A stretch of DNA of 64,000 bases from Hydractinia symbiolongicarpus (GCF_029227915.1 NC_079882.1:13412501-13476500), one strand, 5' to 3'. Counted from the stretch's first letter, positions 32,260-44,793 are shown. Made by a program: numbers and translations. Notes: generated from the letters alone by a model not told the origin.

Positions 32260-33579
32260 ATGGTTGATGTTGAAAAATTGTCGAAGAAAAGAAATAGGTT
32301 AGCAAATCTTATTAAAGAAGCTGTAGTTGAGAATGAGTTCGAGAGAATAGGTGATAAGAATGAAATCGAATATTGTAGTAAAATTGTATGATGAAATATG
32401 TGAACAGGTTAGTGAGTAACAAGCAATCGCAGAGTCGGAAAAATGTTATGAAATTGAAGCGTGGGCCAACATACATATGCAGAGAGTTAATAATATTGCG
32501 GAAAAACAAAATAAATCTGAGAGTAGAAGAAATCCATAGGAAACTAAAAATTCTGTACGCTTACCAAAAATTGAGATTAAAAATTTTAGTGGTGATGTCA
32601 CTGAGTGAACATCGTTTTTCGATTCGTTCGAGTGTGCAGTGGATAAGTGTGAAAGCCAGTCCTGTCGAAAAATTAAATTATTTAATTAATTTTTAGAAGG
32701 AGAAGCAGCAACTGCCGTCAAGAGATTACAACTATCGCATACAAATTATCCCATCATCGCGATAAAAATGTTGAAGCAAAGATTTGGGGATGAACAAGTT
32801 ATAATATCGAGTTTCATAAATAAACTTTTGAACTTAGAATGCGCAGATAGTATGTCGAGTTCGATCGAGCTACGAAAACTGTATGATACAATAAACACAC
32901 AAGTTAGAAGTTTAAAATCTTTGGGTTTAAATTATGGAGCTATGTTGGCACGTGTGATTATGTCTAAGCTACCGCAAGATGTTAAACTTGTCATTAGTCG
33001 TCAGTTTGGAAAAGACACATAGGATGTTACGTTAGTTCTAGACGCATTACGGAGAGAATTAGAAGCAACGGAAAAAGTGAGATCAACAGATGTAGATGAG
33101 GAGGAAATTCCAACAGGTGCTTCCTTATATGTAGGTTCCAATCGACCGTCAAATCGTCCGTATTCATGTGTATTTTGCAAAAAAAACGTCACACAAATCA
33201 CATCAGTGCGAAACCGTTAGCAAACCATCGGCAAGAAAGGATTTTTAATGAAGGAAAAGCGTTGTCTATTGTGTTTAAAACCAGGACATATAGTTAAAGA
33301 GTATTACTCAAAGGGGAAGTGTTTTAAGTGTAATAAAAGGCACAATGTTAGCATTTGTTTTTCTTTCGATGAAGTAAAGCAAGAGAGAAATAAAGAGAAA
33401 GAAGAGAAAAATGATGAAAGCAAGGGGACAAATGTTACCTTAGCAAACAACAAATTGAACTCAGTATTGTTACAAACCTCGAAAGTGAAAGTCAAAAATA
33501 AAACGAAAAGTAAATCTATGGAAAGTGAGAATATTGTTTGCCAGTGGAAGCCAAATGTCGTACACAATCCCAAGAGTTA
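32260..33579 (+). pseudogene. BEL/Pao-type retrotransposon gag relic
   Basis: The ATG at 32260 starts a frame (MVDVEKLSKKRNRLANLI) that soon breaks. Across frames the text reads KNFSGDVTE, FFDSFECAVDKC, LEGEAATAVKRLQLSHTNYP, then MLKQRFGDEQVIISSFINKL and LPQDVKLVISRQFG. This is the DUF1759-type gag of BEL/Pao elements (recalled). A zinc knuckle follows at about 33,260 (CLLCLKPGHIVKEY), with its last Cys replaced by Tyr, and a second Cys pair CFKCNKRHNVSIC. There are at least three nonsense codons (for example 33020) and several frame changes. No pol or LTR is visible; it ends near 33,579. Confidence 0.75.
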
Positions 33580-34129
33580 AATCATTGGTAAATTTACAAT
33601 TTTCTCTACCTACTAAAATAATTCGGTAATGGAATTTAAGGCCTTGCTCATTTCATATAGCGCAGAGAAAGTGAATAGGATTTTATAATTAGTTCATTTG
33701 TTGACAGCCCAACGTAAGGTAAGTGTAGTTCAAAAAAAAAATTGTGTACGTTTTTAAATCTTTTTATAATGAAGATAAAAAAGGAATAAACTTCTTGATA
33801 ATGAAATTGTAATCTTTTAATGATTGTGCATTGAATTCTGCTATTTTATAACTTTCGAGTTAGGCTAAAAAGACAATAGAATTGTCAGGAGTTGCAAGTA
33901 TAGTGACGAATAGGTTTCGGACTGCTTTGTCACTGTTGAATGGCGTACACGAATTGACTTTTCTCTATCTATGAAATAAAAACCGAGCACACCCTTATTG
34001 CAAATTTGTGAACAAACTAACATATATGTTTTCTTCTTGTTTTAATAGACTATGAGAATTCATAAAATCTTAATTACAATAGAGCATATCTATTATTTTA
34101 TTCTTCCGACTTGCATAGAATTCGACCCT
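33580..34129. other. No gene seen between gag relic and repeat array
   Basis: AT-rich, without a coding frame or recognised repeat. Confidence 0.35.
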
Positions 34130-34920
34130 TTTAATGTACCTTTTAATGAAATATACTTTTAACCAAACATAAAACACATTGGTTTTAAGTCTTTAAAAGA
34201 AGATCAGAAATCGAAAAAACGAAACAATCCTGGACTTGGTGTCCCCTTTAATGAAATATGCTTTTAACCAAAAATAAAACATTCGTTTTAAGTCTATAAA
34301 AGATGATTAGAAATCGAAAAAACGAAACTACCATGGCATTGTTGTCCCCTTTAATGAAATTTGCTTTTAACCAAAAATAAGACACATTAGTTTTATATCT
34401 TTAAAAGATGATTAGAAATCGAAAAATTTAAAAAAAAAATTGCTTTAAACAAAAATGCACCCTCCTCCCTATATTTTCAATATACCGTGAAAATCCATGA
34501 AACCTACAACTTTGAAACTGCGACAGACGTGTCCCTTTTGACATAAATTGTAGCTGTTAACAAAAATACATGTTTGGTGTTTTAGAAATCAAAAATAGAA
34601 ATTTTAACGGGCTACGTTGATGTGTTCCTTCCGATGAACAGGGTTTTAAACAAAAATAGAGCGTTGTGCCTTTCCGTTTTTATTACATTTTTAATGTGTC
34701 CCTTTTAATGACATGTGCTTTGAACTGAATTACATCATTGTTTTATTATTTCTTCGGGAGAAAAAATTTAAAAGAACATCTTAAAGATGAGTGTCCTTTC
34801 TCTCTTTGTTCTTATTGATTTGATCAACGATAAAACCTCAAGAAAAGGATATTTCTAAATGTCTCTTTTAATGGAATATGTTTGGAACTGAAACACCATT
34901 TTCGCAGTTTTTAATTAAAG
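34130..34920. repeat. Diverged ~105-bp tandem repeat
   Basis: A unit with CCTTTTAATGAAATATGC, TTTTAACCAAAAATAAAAC, TTTTAAGTCTTTAAAAG and AGAAATCGAAAAAACGAAAC repeats three times nearly intact (from about 34,135, 34,240 and 34,348). Degraded units continue to about 34,920. Stray units with GTGTCCCTTTTAATGAA reappear at about 37,308 and 37,540. Confidence 0.75.
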
Positions 34921-35157
34921 GGATATTAAAAAATCAAAAAAATGAAATTATAACAGGTTAACGTTCTTTTTTGCGGAGCTAAGCGAAGCGAGCTGAGCGT
35001 AGCAGAGCCTATTTGATATTTAAGTGCGTTTTATTTTTTTTCTATTTTGTACTATACAGCGAGAGAAAAATAAATTATTAAAAAACTTTTGACAAAAGTG
35101 TCACATTTTTCACTTGATAAGTCAAATTCCCTCAGTCTCTGTTCCTATTCAAAAATC

Positions 35158-36130
35158 TTTATAATAATACGCCAGTTCCGTCTGTCTGTCTGTCTGTGAC
35201 TTTTGCAAAGTGGATTATTTTCTTCACTACTTTCTTTGATAAAATCTCTAAAACATGGCCCATAAAACGGTTCTGCAATTTATCAGACTTTACGTTAAAA
35301 TAGTATTGACGTCAAAGGAAAGTTAATTAAGATTAGTGAAGCCACTAAAGTCCACTTAAAACTTTGAGGCCAAATAGCTTGAAAACGAGGTGGTGACGTC
35401 AATGATTTTTCATTGCATGGGTAACTAGGGACCACCTGGGAACAATTTGGGTAAGTTTCCCAAACCTAGGTCCCCAAATCCGTTTCGGAATAGACGGGTT
35501 GACGACGTCATCAAAAAACCTTCAAACTCTAATATCTCAGCAACCGTTTGTCCAAAGTACATGATCCTATACATTTTCTTGATCATGCTGCCTCAGTGGA
35601 TTTTTCCACGGGCATTATCGACTAGTCTCTTATAATAATACAGAGCTTCATTATATTCTTCATATTCTCTTCAATTAAGTCTGTAAAACATCAGTTATAA
35701 GTTTGTTCTGTAATTTACCAAACTTTAATGTTAAAATAATATTGACGTCAAAGGAAAGTATGTTAACATTAGTGAATCCATTACAATGCACTAAAAACTT
35801 TGAGGCCAAATAACTTGGAAACGAGGTGGTGACGTCAGTTATTTTTCACCGCGTGAGTAATTAGGGTAAGTTTTCCAAACCTGGATCCCCGAATTCGTTT
35901 CGGAATGGACGGGTTGATGATGTCATCAAAAAACCATTGAACCTCAATATCTCTGCAACCGTTTGTCAAAAGTACATGATCCTATATATTTTTTTGATCA
36001 GCATTTCAAGATCTATACGATGAAGGCATTAGGTATATAAAATTTAAAAAATTTTTTTTGGGGGGGTTTGTCAAGCCATTGCTGACGTCAGCAAAATTTT
36101 TAAACCCGCCCTTATATCTCCTTAGGCGTT
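35158..36130. repeat. Tandem pair of a ~434-bp dispersed repeat
   Basis: TTGACGTCAAAGGAAAGT occurs at about 35,307 and 35,741. Around it the two segments agree in order: AACTTTGAGGCCAAATA, ACGAGGTGGTGACGTCA, GACGGGTTGA, then TGTCATCAAAAAACC. A third partial unit carries CCATTGCTGACGTCAGCAAA near 36,075. The same family returns at 63,620-64,000. Short TTATAATAATAC words flank the first copy (35,159 and 35,629). Confidence 0.8.
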
Positions 36131-36605
36131 CGTCGAAAACAAATGATCCTGTCACATTTCAGGCAACGAATAACTAAATTTAAAGGTAGCTTCAACTTGG
36201 TCTGCAGTTTTTTGAAATTTCTCTGATAAGTATAGATTAGCTAGATAAATGAATTGGAATTTTTAACGATTTTTTTTCGACTTTTGTGATACGAAAAAAT
36301 AGTAAAGATAAAAAAAAAAAATCTTTACCCATAAAGCGTGTTGACGTGAACGTTTTCTAAATGAATCGTCCGAATCTAATTTTTCTTTATTTGTATCTTT
36401 TGTACAGATTGCGCAACCTGAATATAACGTTGGCCGTTGTTTTGGGAAAGAAAAGTCCTCGTAAAATTTTTAAACTGCAACATCCGTTGTTAGGAGGAGA
36501 GGAACTTTAAATTAGTTATTGCAAAATTTAAACACATCCTTGTATGTTTTTTCAGTTTCTTTATAATTTAACTTGGAGAATAAAATATTCAAACTGTGAA
36601 AAATA

Positions 36606-36764
36606 ATGACGTTGTTTTTACTGTTAGTACAACAAGAAAAAGCTCCTGAAACACAAAGTAGTCCGTTACGTTATGATTTGGATCGATGTTATGTTCAATT
36701 CATCAAATTTGAAGACACTGCAATGCAGGTCAATAGCCAGAATGCTCTATGTGAGTACACATAA
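36606..36764 (+). CDS. Possible exon or 52-codon ORF
   Basis: A polypyrimidine tract and TGTTAG before 36,627 and a GTGAGT donor at 36,751 frame a 124-bp open segment. It reads coding-like (SSPLRYDLDRCYVQFIKFED). Unspliced, it forms an ORF from ATG 36606 to TAA 36764. I do not recognise the product and find no certain partner exon. Confidence 0.3.
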   Translation: MTLFLLLVQQEKAPETQSSPLRYDLDRCYVQFIKFEDTAMQVNSQNALCEYT

Positions 36765-38488
36765 CATTGCTCAGTTAACCTTTATTTCTGCTTTGTATGA
36801 AAATGTTTTCAAGGTTTTTTACTAAGCGCGTATTCGGATTTTTTAATTCTCCTTCTCTGATTTTTCTAGACTTTTTGTTAAACAAACAGAAAAACCCCGA
36901 AAACGGAAAAGTGCGTTTAATAATAGAAACCTATAAGAGATAATCTATGCTGCAAAATGTTTGCTGTTGATACGCTCTGAAAACAAATGCATATTGTAAA
37001 TATCTTTTCTCAGGACTTATTTCTTCGCAATCTAATAGTGGCTAGGGCCACTATTAGATTGCGAAATCAATATCAAATATCAATATCAAAAAGTGAAAAA
37101 GAAGCTCTGGGGACGAGATTGCATTTTCCTCGAGGAACCTTTTTTAAGATCTTATTTAAACTGTCTATTGGAGCAGGTAAAAGTTCTTTTCATATTTGTC
37201 ATAAAATATGATGTAAATATTTCGACCTGTCCCCGCTCCGCAACCCTTTATATATTGATTAGTCTCAAAAATAATGAGAAATAGGAAATAGAAATTTGTG
37301 CTACGTCGATGTGTCCCTTTTAATGAACTGCGCCTTAAATTAATATACAACTTTGGTTTATTATATCGCAAAAATGTTTAACAACTACATCAATCTATAA
37401 CCTAGATTTGTTTCTGTTAATGAAGAAAGCAAAATGCGTTTTTGGCTCCTTATACCCCAGATATTTTTAGAATCAAAAAAAAAATTAAAAAGGACTGTTT
37501 CTTCTTTAGTTTCTCATAGACTAGAAACACGTGCATTTTAGTGTCCCTTTTAATGAAGTATGCTTTGTAATAAAATTTCGCTTTGTCTTTTTACATCCAA
37601 GAAATATTCATCAATAAAAAATAAAAATTATAACGTTGATATATCAGTTTTTATAAAACGCGCTTTCAAGAAACATGCATCTTTCCTCTCCCATAACCGT
37701 TAGAAACTCGTGGTGGTAACGTAACAGATGTAAACATTGATTTAATAAATTTCTTTCTAGGAAATACACGCTGTTTTATATAAGAATCGTGTTTTTTGGT
37801 TTTAGCTTCAATATTCTTAACTTTTTGACAAATACTATCCTCATTATTTTTAATCTATGAATATGGCCTGAAAATATACAATGCCTTAATAAAATGAAGT
37901 TTGCTATAGTCTGCTGCAGCTAATGGCAAATTTTGCTACGTTTAAGGCTTTATTGTTGATTTGGACGGATTCAGTTCAGTTAACTTGGTATGCGATAGTA
38001 AACTAAATACAAATTTTCATATTTAGTAAAAACAATCCAGCCATATTCTTCACTTTTGACTTAATTTCAGAGTATATTCTTGTAAAAAATGTGCGTATTT
38101 AGCTAGGCTCAAGACACACAAAAAAAATTAAATACTTAAGGGAACGTTGAGCTCTGAAAGTTGAATGGCTAAAATAATGTTACACATCTAACTTTATCGG
38201 TCTACCAGATACTCTAAACCATCTTCCTAATGTTACACCTGCTTGTCTTTAGCTTTGTTAGTAGGTAGCTAACTAGCGTTTTTGGATAAAAGTCCAATCA
38301 ATTTTTTCTTCCATTACTATACTTCGCTCCTCCCTAAAGCGAACTGATTAGAAATGTATACGATTGTATTGTGTCTGAGTTCCAATCTTTTCTCTGTACG
38401 GTTTTCTTTTTTATAAAAAATATTTCGAACTACCAACACGCCAACTTTTATTCTCGACAACAGTTTTGTTGTCTTTTTAGATTTTGGG
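36765..38488. other. Gene-free region with a strong hairpin and stray repeat units
   Basis: Apart from the hairpin at 37,024-37,065 and diverged repeat units near 37,310 and 37,540, no gene or exon is supported. Confidence 0.4.
37024..37065. other. Perfect 19-bp hairpin with 4-base loop
   Basis: TTCGCAATCTAATAGTGGC, a TAGG loop and the exact reverse complement. The arms are mixed in composition, not simple repeats. It could be a small RNA hairpin, a MITE core or a replication-made palindrome; there is no evidence of transcription. Confidence 0.85.
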
Positions 38489-39137
38489 TTCGAATTATAT
38501 TATTCGGAGAAACTTTCGCGAGTCTAAAAACTCGCAAAATGTTTTGGATAAATTTTCGCGAATCTGCAAATTATTAAAAGATTTTCGCGAGATAAACTTT
38601 CGCGAAATCTGAAATTGGAAAGTTTTGGCGAGATAAACTTTCGCGATTCGTGATTTTTTATGTTCTTATAAATAAGTGACCTATATTTCTTATGATAGAA
38701 AAGTGTTTTTTAACGATGTAATTTTTTTTCTAATGGTATGTAAAAACTTCTATTTACATATTGGGTTCATCGTCAAAATCACAAAACGGATCAAACACAT
38801 TTCTACGCTCGTCTTCTTCCGGCTCCCACGCATCATCGTCTTCTTCGCCAGTAACTCGGTTATAAGCCATACATACATTGAAACATCATCGCTTTTGTTT
38901 ATTTCTAAGTTTATTCTAATCTCGTTCGCAGAGCCAGTTGTCTCCTTTTTTATCGGGAGGCAAGTCAAGTGAGGGCGAGTCAAGAAATAACTTTTAAAAC
39001 CAGCAATTTTCTTTTAAATTTTATTGGATAAACATTTGCGTATCGACAATTTAGAAAGTTTGTACCCAATAAACTTTCGCGAATGGCCATTTTTGAAAGT
39101 TTCTCTCGCGAAAGTTTGTCCGAATAAAGTATTCGAA
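38489..39137. mobile_element. MITE with TTCGCGAA-rich inverted ends, 649 bp
   Basis: The left end TTCGAATTATATTATTCGGA continues with GAAACTTTCGCGAG. The right end, inverted, reads TTCGAATACTTTATTCGGAC and continues AAACTTTCGCGAG. Subterminal AAACTTTCGCGA words repeat five or more times on both sides. Similar TTTCGCGAA words appear at 43,125-43,250, suggesting a second degraded copy. No transposase is seen. Confidence 0.65.
38754..38870 (-). CDS. Acidic 38-codon ORF inside the MITE
   Basis: From ATG 38870 the frame reads 38 codons of strongly acidic sequence (TGEEDDDAWEPEEDERRNVF) ending at TAA 38754. Its biased, protein-like composition contrasts with the flanks. It may be a relic of the parent transposon's protein or a captured exon. 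No family is recognised. Confidence 0.3.
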   Translation of the reverse strand: MAYNRVTGEEDDDAWEPEEDERRNVFDPFCDFDDEPNM

Positions 39138-39991
39138 TGCAATAGATTCTTTTATAAAAGTAGCAATCTCAGTCCCAGAACACAAAAAATGAAGATAAGA
39201 AGAACAAACTTTAAACTAATGTCGCCCCGATGGGTAAACATTGACGTGCTTTGTTTGAAATAACTTTTTCAGTATTAATTTGGAGCATTATGTTTGGAGA
39301 AAATGAGTACAATTGTTTTAAAAAGAGACACCGTTCTCCGCTTCAGTTTTCTCTTTTCCGTTAGATAGAGCATAGAGATACACGCGCATGCTAATTCCAA
39401 GAGTAAAAGTAAATTATTTAAAACATTACGGCCGCGTACGGCGCTGTAGCATAAATAACAAATGGCCCACTCCTTTTCATGCCGGTAAATAAAATTACAT
39501 GAAAATCTTCTATTTGTGGCTACTATCAATTTTATTATTTATATATGTTTTTTTTTAGCCTGAAATGTTCTATTTCGTTGAAATAATGTTGCAAAAATGT
39601 TAGGTAAAAAAAAAATTAACCAACGCCCGAGGTATATCGCCTTAAGCATTTGCAAAAATTTAAAGCTAGAAAATAAGTAGAAATGTGCAGTCTTTTTAAA
39701 ATCTACAAAAATGCAGTAAGGTGTTCTTTTAAATTTTGGCTAACCTATCTCAAAGATATACTGATTCACAAAACATAGCGTAGTGCATTTTTCTCAAAAT
39801 TTACCCGAAGATAAACAATTAAACAATACAGAATACAGTAGACTTAATATAAGGAACCGCGAAGGGAAATAAAGAACATTTCATTTTATCAGGCGTTTTC
39901 TTACCTACTTTATTCAGCCAAAAATAAGAGCTTTATTTTCTACGTAATTTCGTTTAAACTTAGGGCGTTATTCGAGATATAAGATCTGATT
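39138..39991. other. No gene seen
   Basis: AT-rich spacer between MITE and minisatellite. Confidence 0.35.
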
Positions 39992-41330
39992 GTGGAGTCA
40001 TCTTCGGTATTTGTGTGTGGAGTCATCTTTGATTTTTGTGTGCGAAGTCACCTTTGATTTTTGTGTGCGAAGTCATCTTTGGTTTTTGTGTGCGAAGTCA
40101 TCTTTGGTTTTTGTGTGGGAAGTCATCTTTGCTTTTTGTGTGCGAAGTCACCTTTGATTTTTGTGTGCGAAGTCATCTTTGGTTTTTGTGTGCGAAGTCA
40201 TCTTTGGTTTTTGTGTGGGAAGTCATCTTTGCTTTTTGTGTGCGAAGTCACCTTTGATTTTTGTGTGCGAAGTCATCTTTGGTTTTTGTGTGCGAAGTCA
40301 TCTTTGGTTTTTGTGTGCGAAGTCATCTTTGATTTTTGTGTGCGAAGTCATCTTTGATTTTTGTGTGCGAAGTCATCTTTGATTTTTGTGTGCGAAGTCA
40401 TCTTTGGTATTTGTGTGCGAAGTCATCTTTGGTATTTGTGTGGGAAGTCATCTTTGATTTTTGTGTGCGAAGTCATCTTTGATTTTTGTGTGCGAAGTCA
40501 TCTTTGATTTTTGTGTGCGAAGTCATCTTTGGTATTTGTGTGGGAAGTCATCTTTGATTTTTGTGTGGGAAGTCATCTTTGGTTTTTGTGTGCGAAGTCA
40601 TCTTTGATTTTTGTGTGCGAAGTCATCTTTGCTTTTTGTGTGCGAAGTCATCTTTGGTTTTTGTGTGCGAAGTCATCTTTGGTTTTTGTGTGCGAAGTCA
40701 TCTTTGGTTTTTGTGTGCGAAGTCATCTTTGGTTTTTGTGTGCGAAGTCATCTTTGGTTTTTGTGTGCGAAGTCATCTTTGGTATTTGTGTGCGAAGTCA
40801 TCTTTGGTTTTTGTGTGCGAAGTCATCTTTGATTTTTGTGTGCGAAGTCATCTTTGGTTTTTGTGTGCGAAGTCATCTTTGGTTTTTGTGTGCGAAGTCA
40901 TCTTTGGTTTTTGTGTGCGAAGTCATCTTTGGTATTTGTGTGCGAAGTCATCTTTGGTTTTTGTGTGCGAAGTCATCTTTGGTATTTGTGTGGGGAGTCA
41001 TCTTTGGTTTTTGTGTGCGAAGTCATCTTTGATTTTTGTGTGCGAAGTCATCTTTGATTTTTGTGTGCGAAGTCATCTTTGGTTTTTGTGTGCGAAGTCA
41101 TCTTTGCTTTTGTGTGCGAAGTCATCTTTGATTTTTGTGTGCGAAGTCATCTTTGGTTTTTGTGTGCGAAGTCATCTTTGATTTTTGTGTGCGAAGTCAT
41201 CTTTGATTTTTGTGTGCGAAGTCATCTTTGGTTTTTGTGTGCGAAGTCATCTTTGGTTTTTGTGTGCGAAGTCATCTTTGATTTTTGTCTGTGCAGTCAT
41301 CTTCGGTATTTGTGTGTGGAATCATCTACA
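39992..41330. repeat. 25-bp minisatellite, about 53 units
   Basis: The unit is GTCATCTTTGRTTTTTGTGT plus GCGAA. Units are highly uniform; variation sits mainly at two positions (G/A/C before the T-run, and GCGAA versus GGGAA). Edge units are more diverged (TTCGGTATTTGTGTGTGG), and one 24-base unit occurs at about 41,106. Because 25 is not a multiple of 3 and the unit lacks stops, all three plus frames stay open. The long frames here are artefacts of the repeat. Confidence 0.97.
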
Positions 41331-42729
41331 GTATTGTACTCCGGTTACAACAACAATTTTTAAACGGACTCTTAATAGAAGCACAAATTCCAGGGAAACC
41401 TTTTTAGCTAGATGATTATTTTTTTCTGTTTAACTTTGACTTTGTAGTCGTCTGTGATATAAACATTTTAGGGTTTATTACCTTGTTGATATTACACATT
41501 CGTCTTATACGGACGTCAGGATAAAAACGTCCGGTTAACGCGAGCTAAAGGGGACATTGGCTACGTCTATTTTTCAAAAGAAACCGTATAGTAGGTGTAA
41601 TATACTATGTCACTCAGCCAGTCTTAGTATCATTTATTGAGTAACTACATCAATTTTTACAGGGCAGGGCGCCGGATCGTCTGAACGGTACAAATAGAAT
41701 TGACTTGTTAGTAGAAATGGGTGGGAAAGTTGTATTCTACCATGCGCTATCAGGCACAAGCGTATCCTGCCTTAATTACTACGAAAATTAGTCCCATTCG
41801 TTATATCGATAAAAAAAAATAGAATTTTTCTTCAACTAATTGAAATCCTGTTATCAAAAACCTTGTATAAACTAAGATTATAATATAAAAATACTTCACT
41901 CTTGTCTTTTTTCGAAAACATGTCTTCACTCGTCGAATAAAAAACATACACTAAAAATGAACACTTCGCGTCTTTGCGGGGGTATATGACGCAATCGTCA
42001 ACACTCCCCCCGAGTTGACGAAGTCAATAACTATCGTAAATCTCCAAATAAACGCCCCCCATCTTTTAAACGCCTCCCTCTAATATACGCCCCCTTAAAA
42101 TCCGAAATATTTTATAAACGCCCCCCTCTTTTAAACGCCCCCTCTATTAAACGCCCCCCCCTCGAGAGGGGCGTTTTATAGAAGCACTTTTAATAAACCC
42201 CATAATAAATCCATACTGGCAAACGGGTCAACCCCTATTATGTAATAGCTTATAGATGATACAAGAGAAGGAAGAGAAATCAATTAATGATGAGAATTTT
42301 TTTTTTAAGAAATTACAGGAAACTTCCGGTATAAAGACTTTTTTTGGTGAATAAGTTCCAAGGTTTTGTAAGTGCCCTTTTGTTCATGTAGCTGCTTGTC
42401 CAACACACATGAAATCCGTGTGGATTTGGTGAAACAATCAAATTTACCAGGAACGACCAAACCAATTTCGCGCTAACGTTTACTCATCACTGTCACATTT
42501 ATAAAGTTGTTTGGATCAGCGTTCAAAAAATGATGAAGGAGACTTGATAATTCTATTGGGGCATGCCCAACCAGTTCTGTTTCCCCATCCTTTTCTTTAA
42601 AAATTTGTAAACTTTAAAAATTGTAAACTTATCATTGTCCAAGGCTTCATCTCTACTGTCCGGTTTAGCAATCAGTTTTTCATTTAAAACGGGACTGGTT
42701 GTAAACATGATGCCCACGTATTAAACTTT
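41331..42729. other. Gene-poor region with C-rich repeat words
   Basis: Between 42,040 and 42,180 AAACGCCCCCCTC-type words repeat about six times and end in a palindrome around CTCGAG (AAACGCCCCCCCCTCGAG then AGGGGCGTTTTA). This looks like the edge of a degraded element. No gene is supported elsewhere. Confidence 0.45.
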
Positions 42730-43015
42730 TGTATTTTACCCTGTGGAGAAGCTGATATTTACCCGTGTGTCAAAAATGTGACAGATCTAAAAGAATTCAA
42801 ATCTGTTATCAGGCATGTTGAAATATACTGCCAATGTAAACTCTGTGCTGCTCATTCGGGGATCAATCGATGATTTATTTTAGTATTTTATTTGTATTTT
42901 TATCACTTAGTATTTACATGTTTTAATTTGATAGTTGGTATAAATTAGTACTTTGTAACTATACTGGATCCAACTTTAAATAAAGAAATAAATAAATAAA
43001 TAAATAGAGTTAGTT
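42730..43015 (+). mobile_element. LINE 3' end with AAATAAAT tail
   Basis: A frame ending at TGA 42871-42873 reads DLKEFKSVIRHVEIYCQCKLC, resembling the Cys-containing C-terminus of non-LTR retrotransposon ORF2. It is followed by ~130 bases of 3' UTR and a tail of AAATAAAT repeats to about 43,010. The rest of the element is missing. Confidence 0.55.
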
Positions 43016-44446
43016 TTAAACGCATTTTTCGGGCTGCTTATTTTTTTCGTTGTGATTCTATTATTTCTACCTTTTGTCCTCGGAGCCCTCGTTATTTAAG
43101 AGTTTTCGGCTTTTAACTTGGAAAAACTTTCGCAAATTTTAGAAAAAGTTGATTTTTCGCAAAAATAAATTTTCGCGAATTTCAGATTAAATTTCTTACC
43201 GGGCACAAATTTTCACGAAAAGGGGCAAAAATCGCAAAAATTTCTGCCCTTATAAGTCCTGATGACACCGGGTCGGACAGCTTCGTTTCGCACGGAGTGA
43301 TGAATAAGAAGTTGACTAATCGAGAAAAAATACAAGGCGGGGAAAAGAATGATCATTCATGTTTACAAGCCATCGTTGATGTTTGTTGCCTGATCATTTT
43401 AGTCAAAAACATGTTGTTAAACAGATTAATTAGAGCTTTTCTTGGATTTTTCCTGCTGAAATGTAAGTAATAAATCATCATTCATTTTGTTTATTTCGAA
43501 ATTTGAGGAAAATGAGTGGCATATTTAGCTAGATTAATCAGCATATCTTAAAGATAGGAAATTTGGAATATTAAGCGATTATTAGAACATAATTTAATGT
43601 AATTTAAAGATTTCAAATTTTATAAGAGTTTTACCGTAATATTTAACTGCAGTGAAACATTTTCAATGTGGTAGATTTGTACAGTCATTTCTTCATAAAA
43701 CATCAATATAGCTATATATAATAGAAAGGGTGTTGTTTGAGCATGTAGACGGGACCCCCTAGGTTTGCAAGCGAAAATATGAAGCGAGTCTCCAGATGCC
43801 TTGAGACATAGCAGAACGAGCAAGTATAACTACCTTTTCTTAAAGGGAGTGACTGTTTAAGGTTTTAAAAATCGGGAATTTTTTTTACATAATTAGTTAC
43901 GAAAGGTTTTTTTCTGACTATATATATCCATATTTGTTCTGTTATAACACACTTGTCACGATTTTATAGCCAAAATACTATTATCTTTCACCAAAAATAT
44001 TCAGCCTCGACAATTCCTCTTTAAAATAAAATTCATGAATAATTAATTAGTTCTGCCGAATATAGTTTAAGTCTAAGCGTTAATAACAACAAAGATGGCA
44101 TGCTACACCGCACAAGCTTTAACTTTCAATTTTGTTTTACTTTAAAATTTTCAGACTCTCTTTTTATTCGGAATATTTTTCTTTTACCAGCGTTCAATGC
44201 AGCAGGGGATGCTAACAAAGAATTTTTTAAAAACAAAACAAAAGGCTATTGTTAAAAAAAATATGATTGAACAAAAAAACTCTGCACGCCGTTTTAGCAT
44301 GGTTAACCCAAGGTTCATTTAAAAACAGAAGCTGATAAAAAATAATGAGATTGTAAAATGTTAAAGCTCGTAGAAGCTGATTTTTTTCTTGTATACGATA
44401 CATTTTTAAATAGAAATATCTGCGGACTCGGCATTTTTGATGTTAA
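43016..44446. other. Gene-free region with TTTCGCGAA words
   Basis: The part at 43,125-43,250 repeats AAATTTTCGCGAATT-like words, related to the MITE at 38,489. The rest is AT-rich without support for a gene. Confidence 0.4.
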
Positions 44447-44793
44447 GTGTGGCGCTGTAGATTAGTGGATATAGCTCTCGTACTCTGTGCGGGAGACCGG
44501 GGTTCGATTCCTCTTGACGGCGATTCAACATGGGCAAGTGAATGTTACCATAGCCCCGGGTTAACCCAAGCCATGTGAGGGAAATTGGGAAGATGGCACA
44601 CTGTGTGGGCCGTTGGATGTTGCCGGGAGTTGTCTAGTAGAGCGCGGGCTCTAATTGGGTCTGCGTAGCTCAAAATGAGCATTAAATACTCTCCATCTAC
44701 GCCATGGCCCCTCCTGGAAATAATAGACAGGGTATATCCCTCGATATTTGTGAGGCTAGCCATGTAAAATATGCACATCCATCTATCTATCTA
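44447..44793 (+). mobile_element. tRNA-derived SINE
   Basis: The head has an A-box-like TAGATTAGTGGAT near 44,458 and a perfect B box GGTTCGATTCC at 44,501-44,511, with anticodon-arm-like spacing. A ~200-base GC-richer body and a short ATCT-repeat tail (ATCTATCTATCTA, to about 44,790) follow. It is transcribed by RNA polymerase III in principle. It is not a tRNA gene, because the acceptor stem does not close after the B box. Confidence 0.8.

Noticed and set aside
39992-41330. Regular 25-bp array considered as a CRISPR array or repeat protein gene
   Set aside because: There are no unique spacers, units are directly adjacent, and the context is an animal genome. Open frames follow from the unit lacking stop codons.
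41663-41790. Open stretch after TTTTTACAG reading NGTNRIDLLVEMGGKVVFYH
   Set aside because: It looks exon-like, but there is no convincing donor and no recognisable homology or partner exon.
44447-44793. Functional tRNA gene
   Set aside because: A and B boxes are present, but the acceptor arm does not close and a long body with an ATCT tail follows, so it is a SINE.
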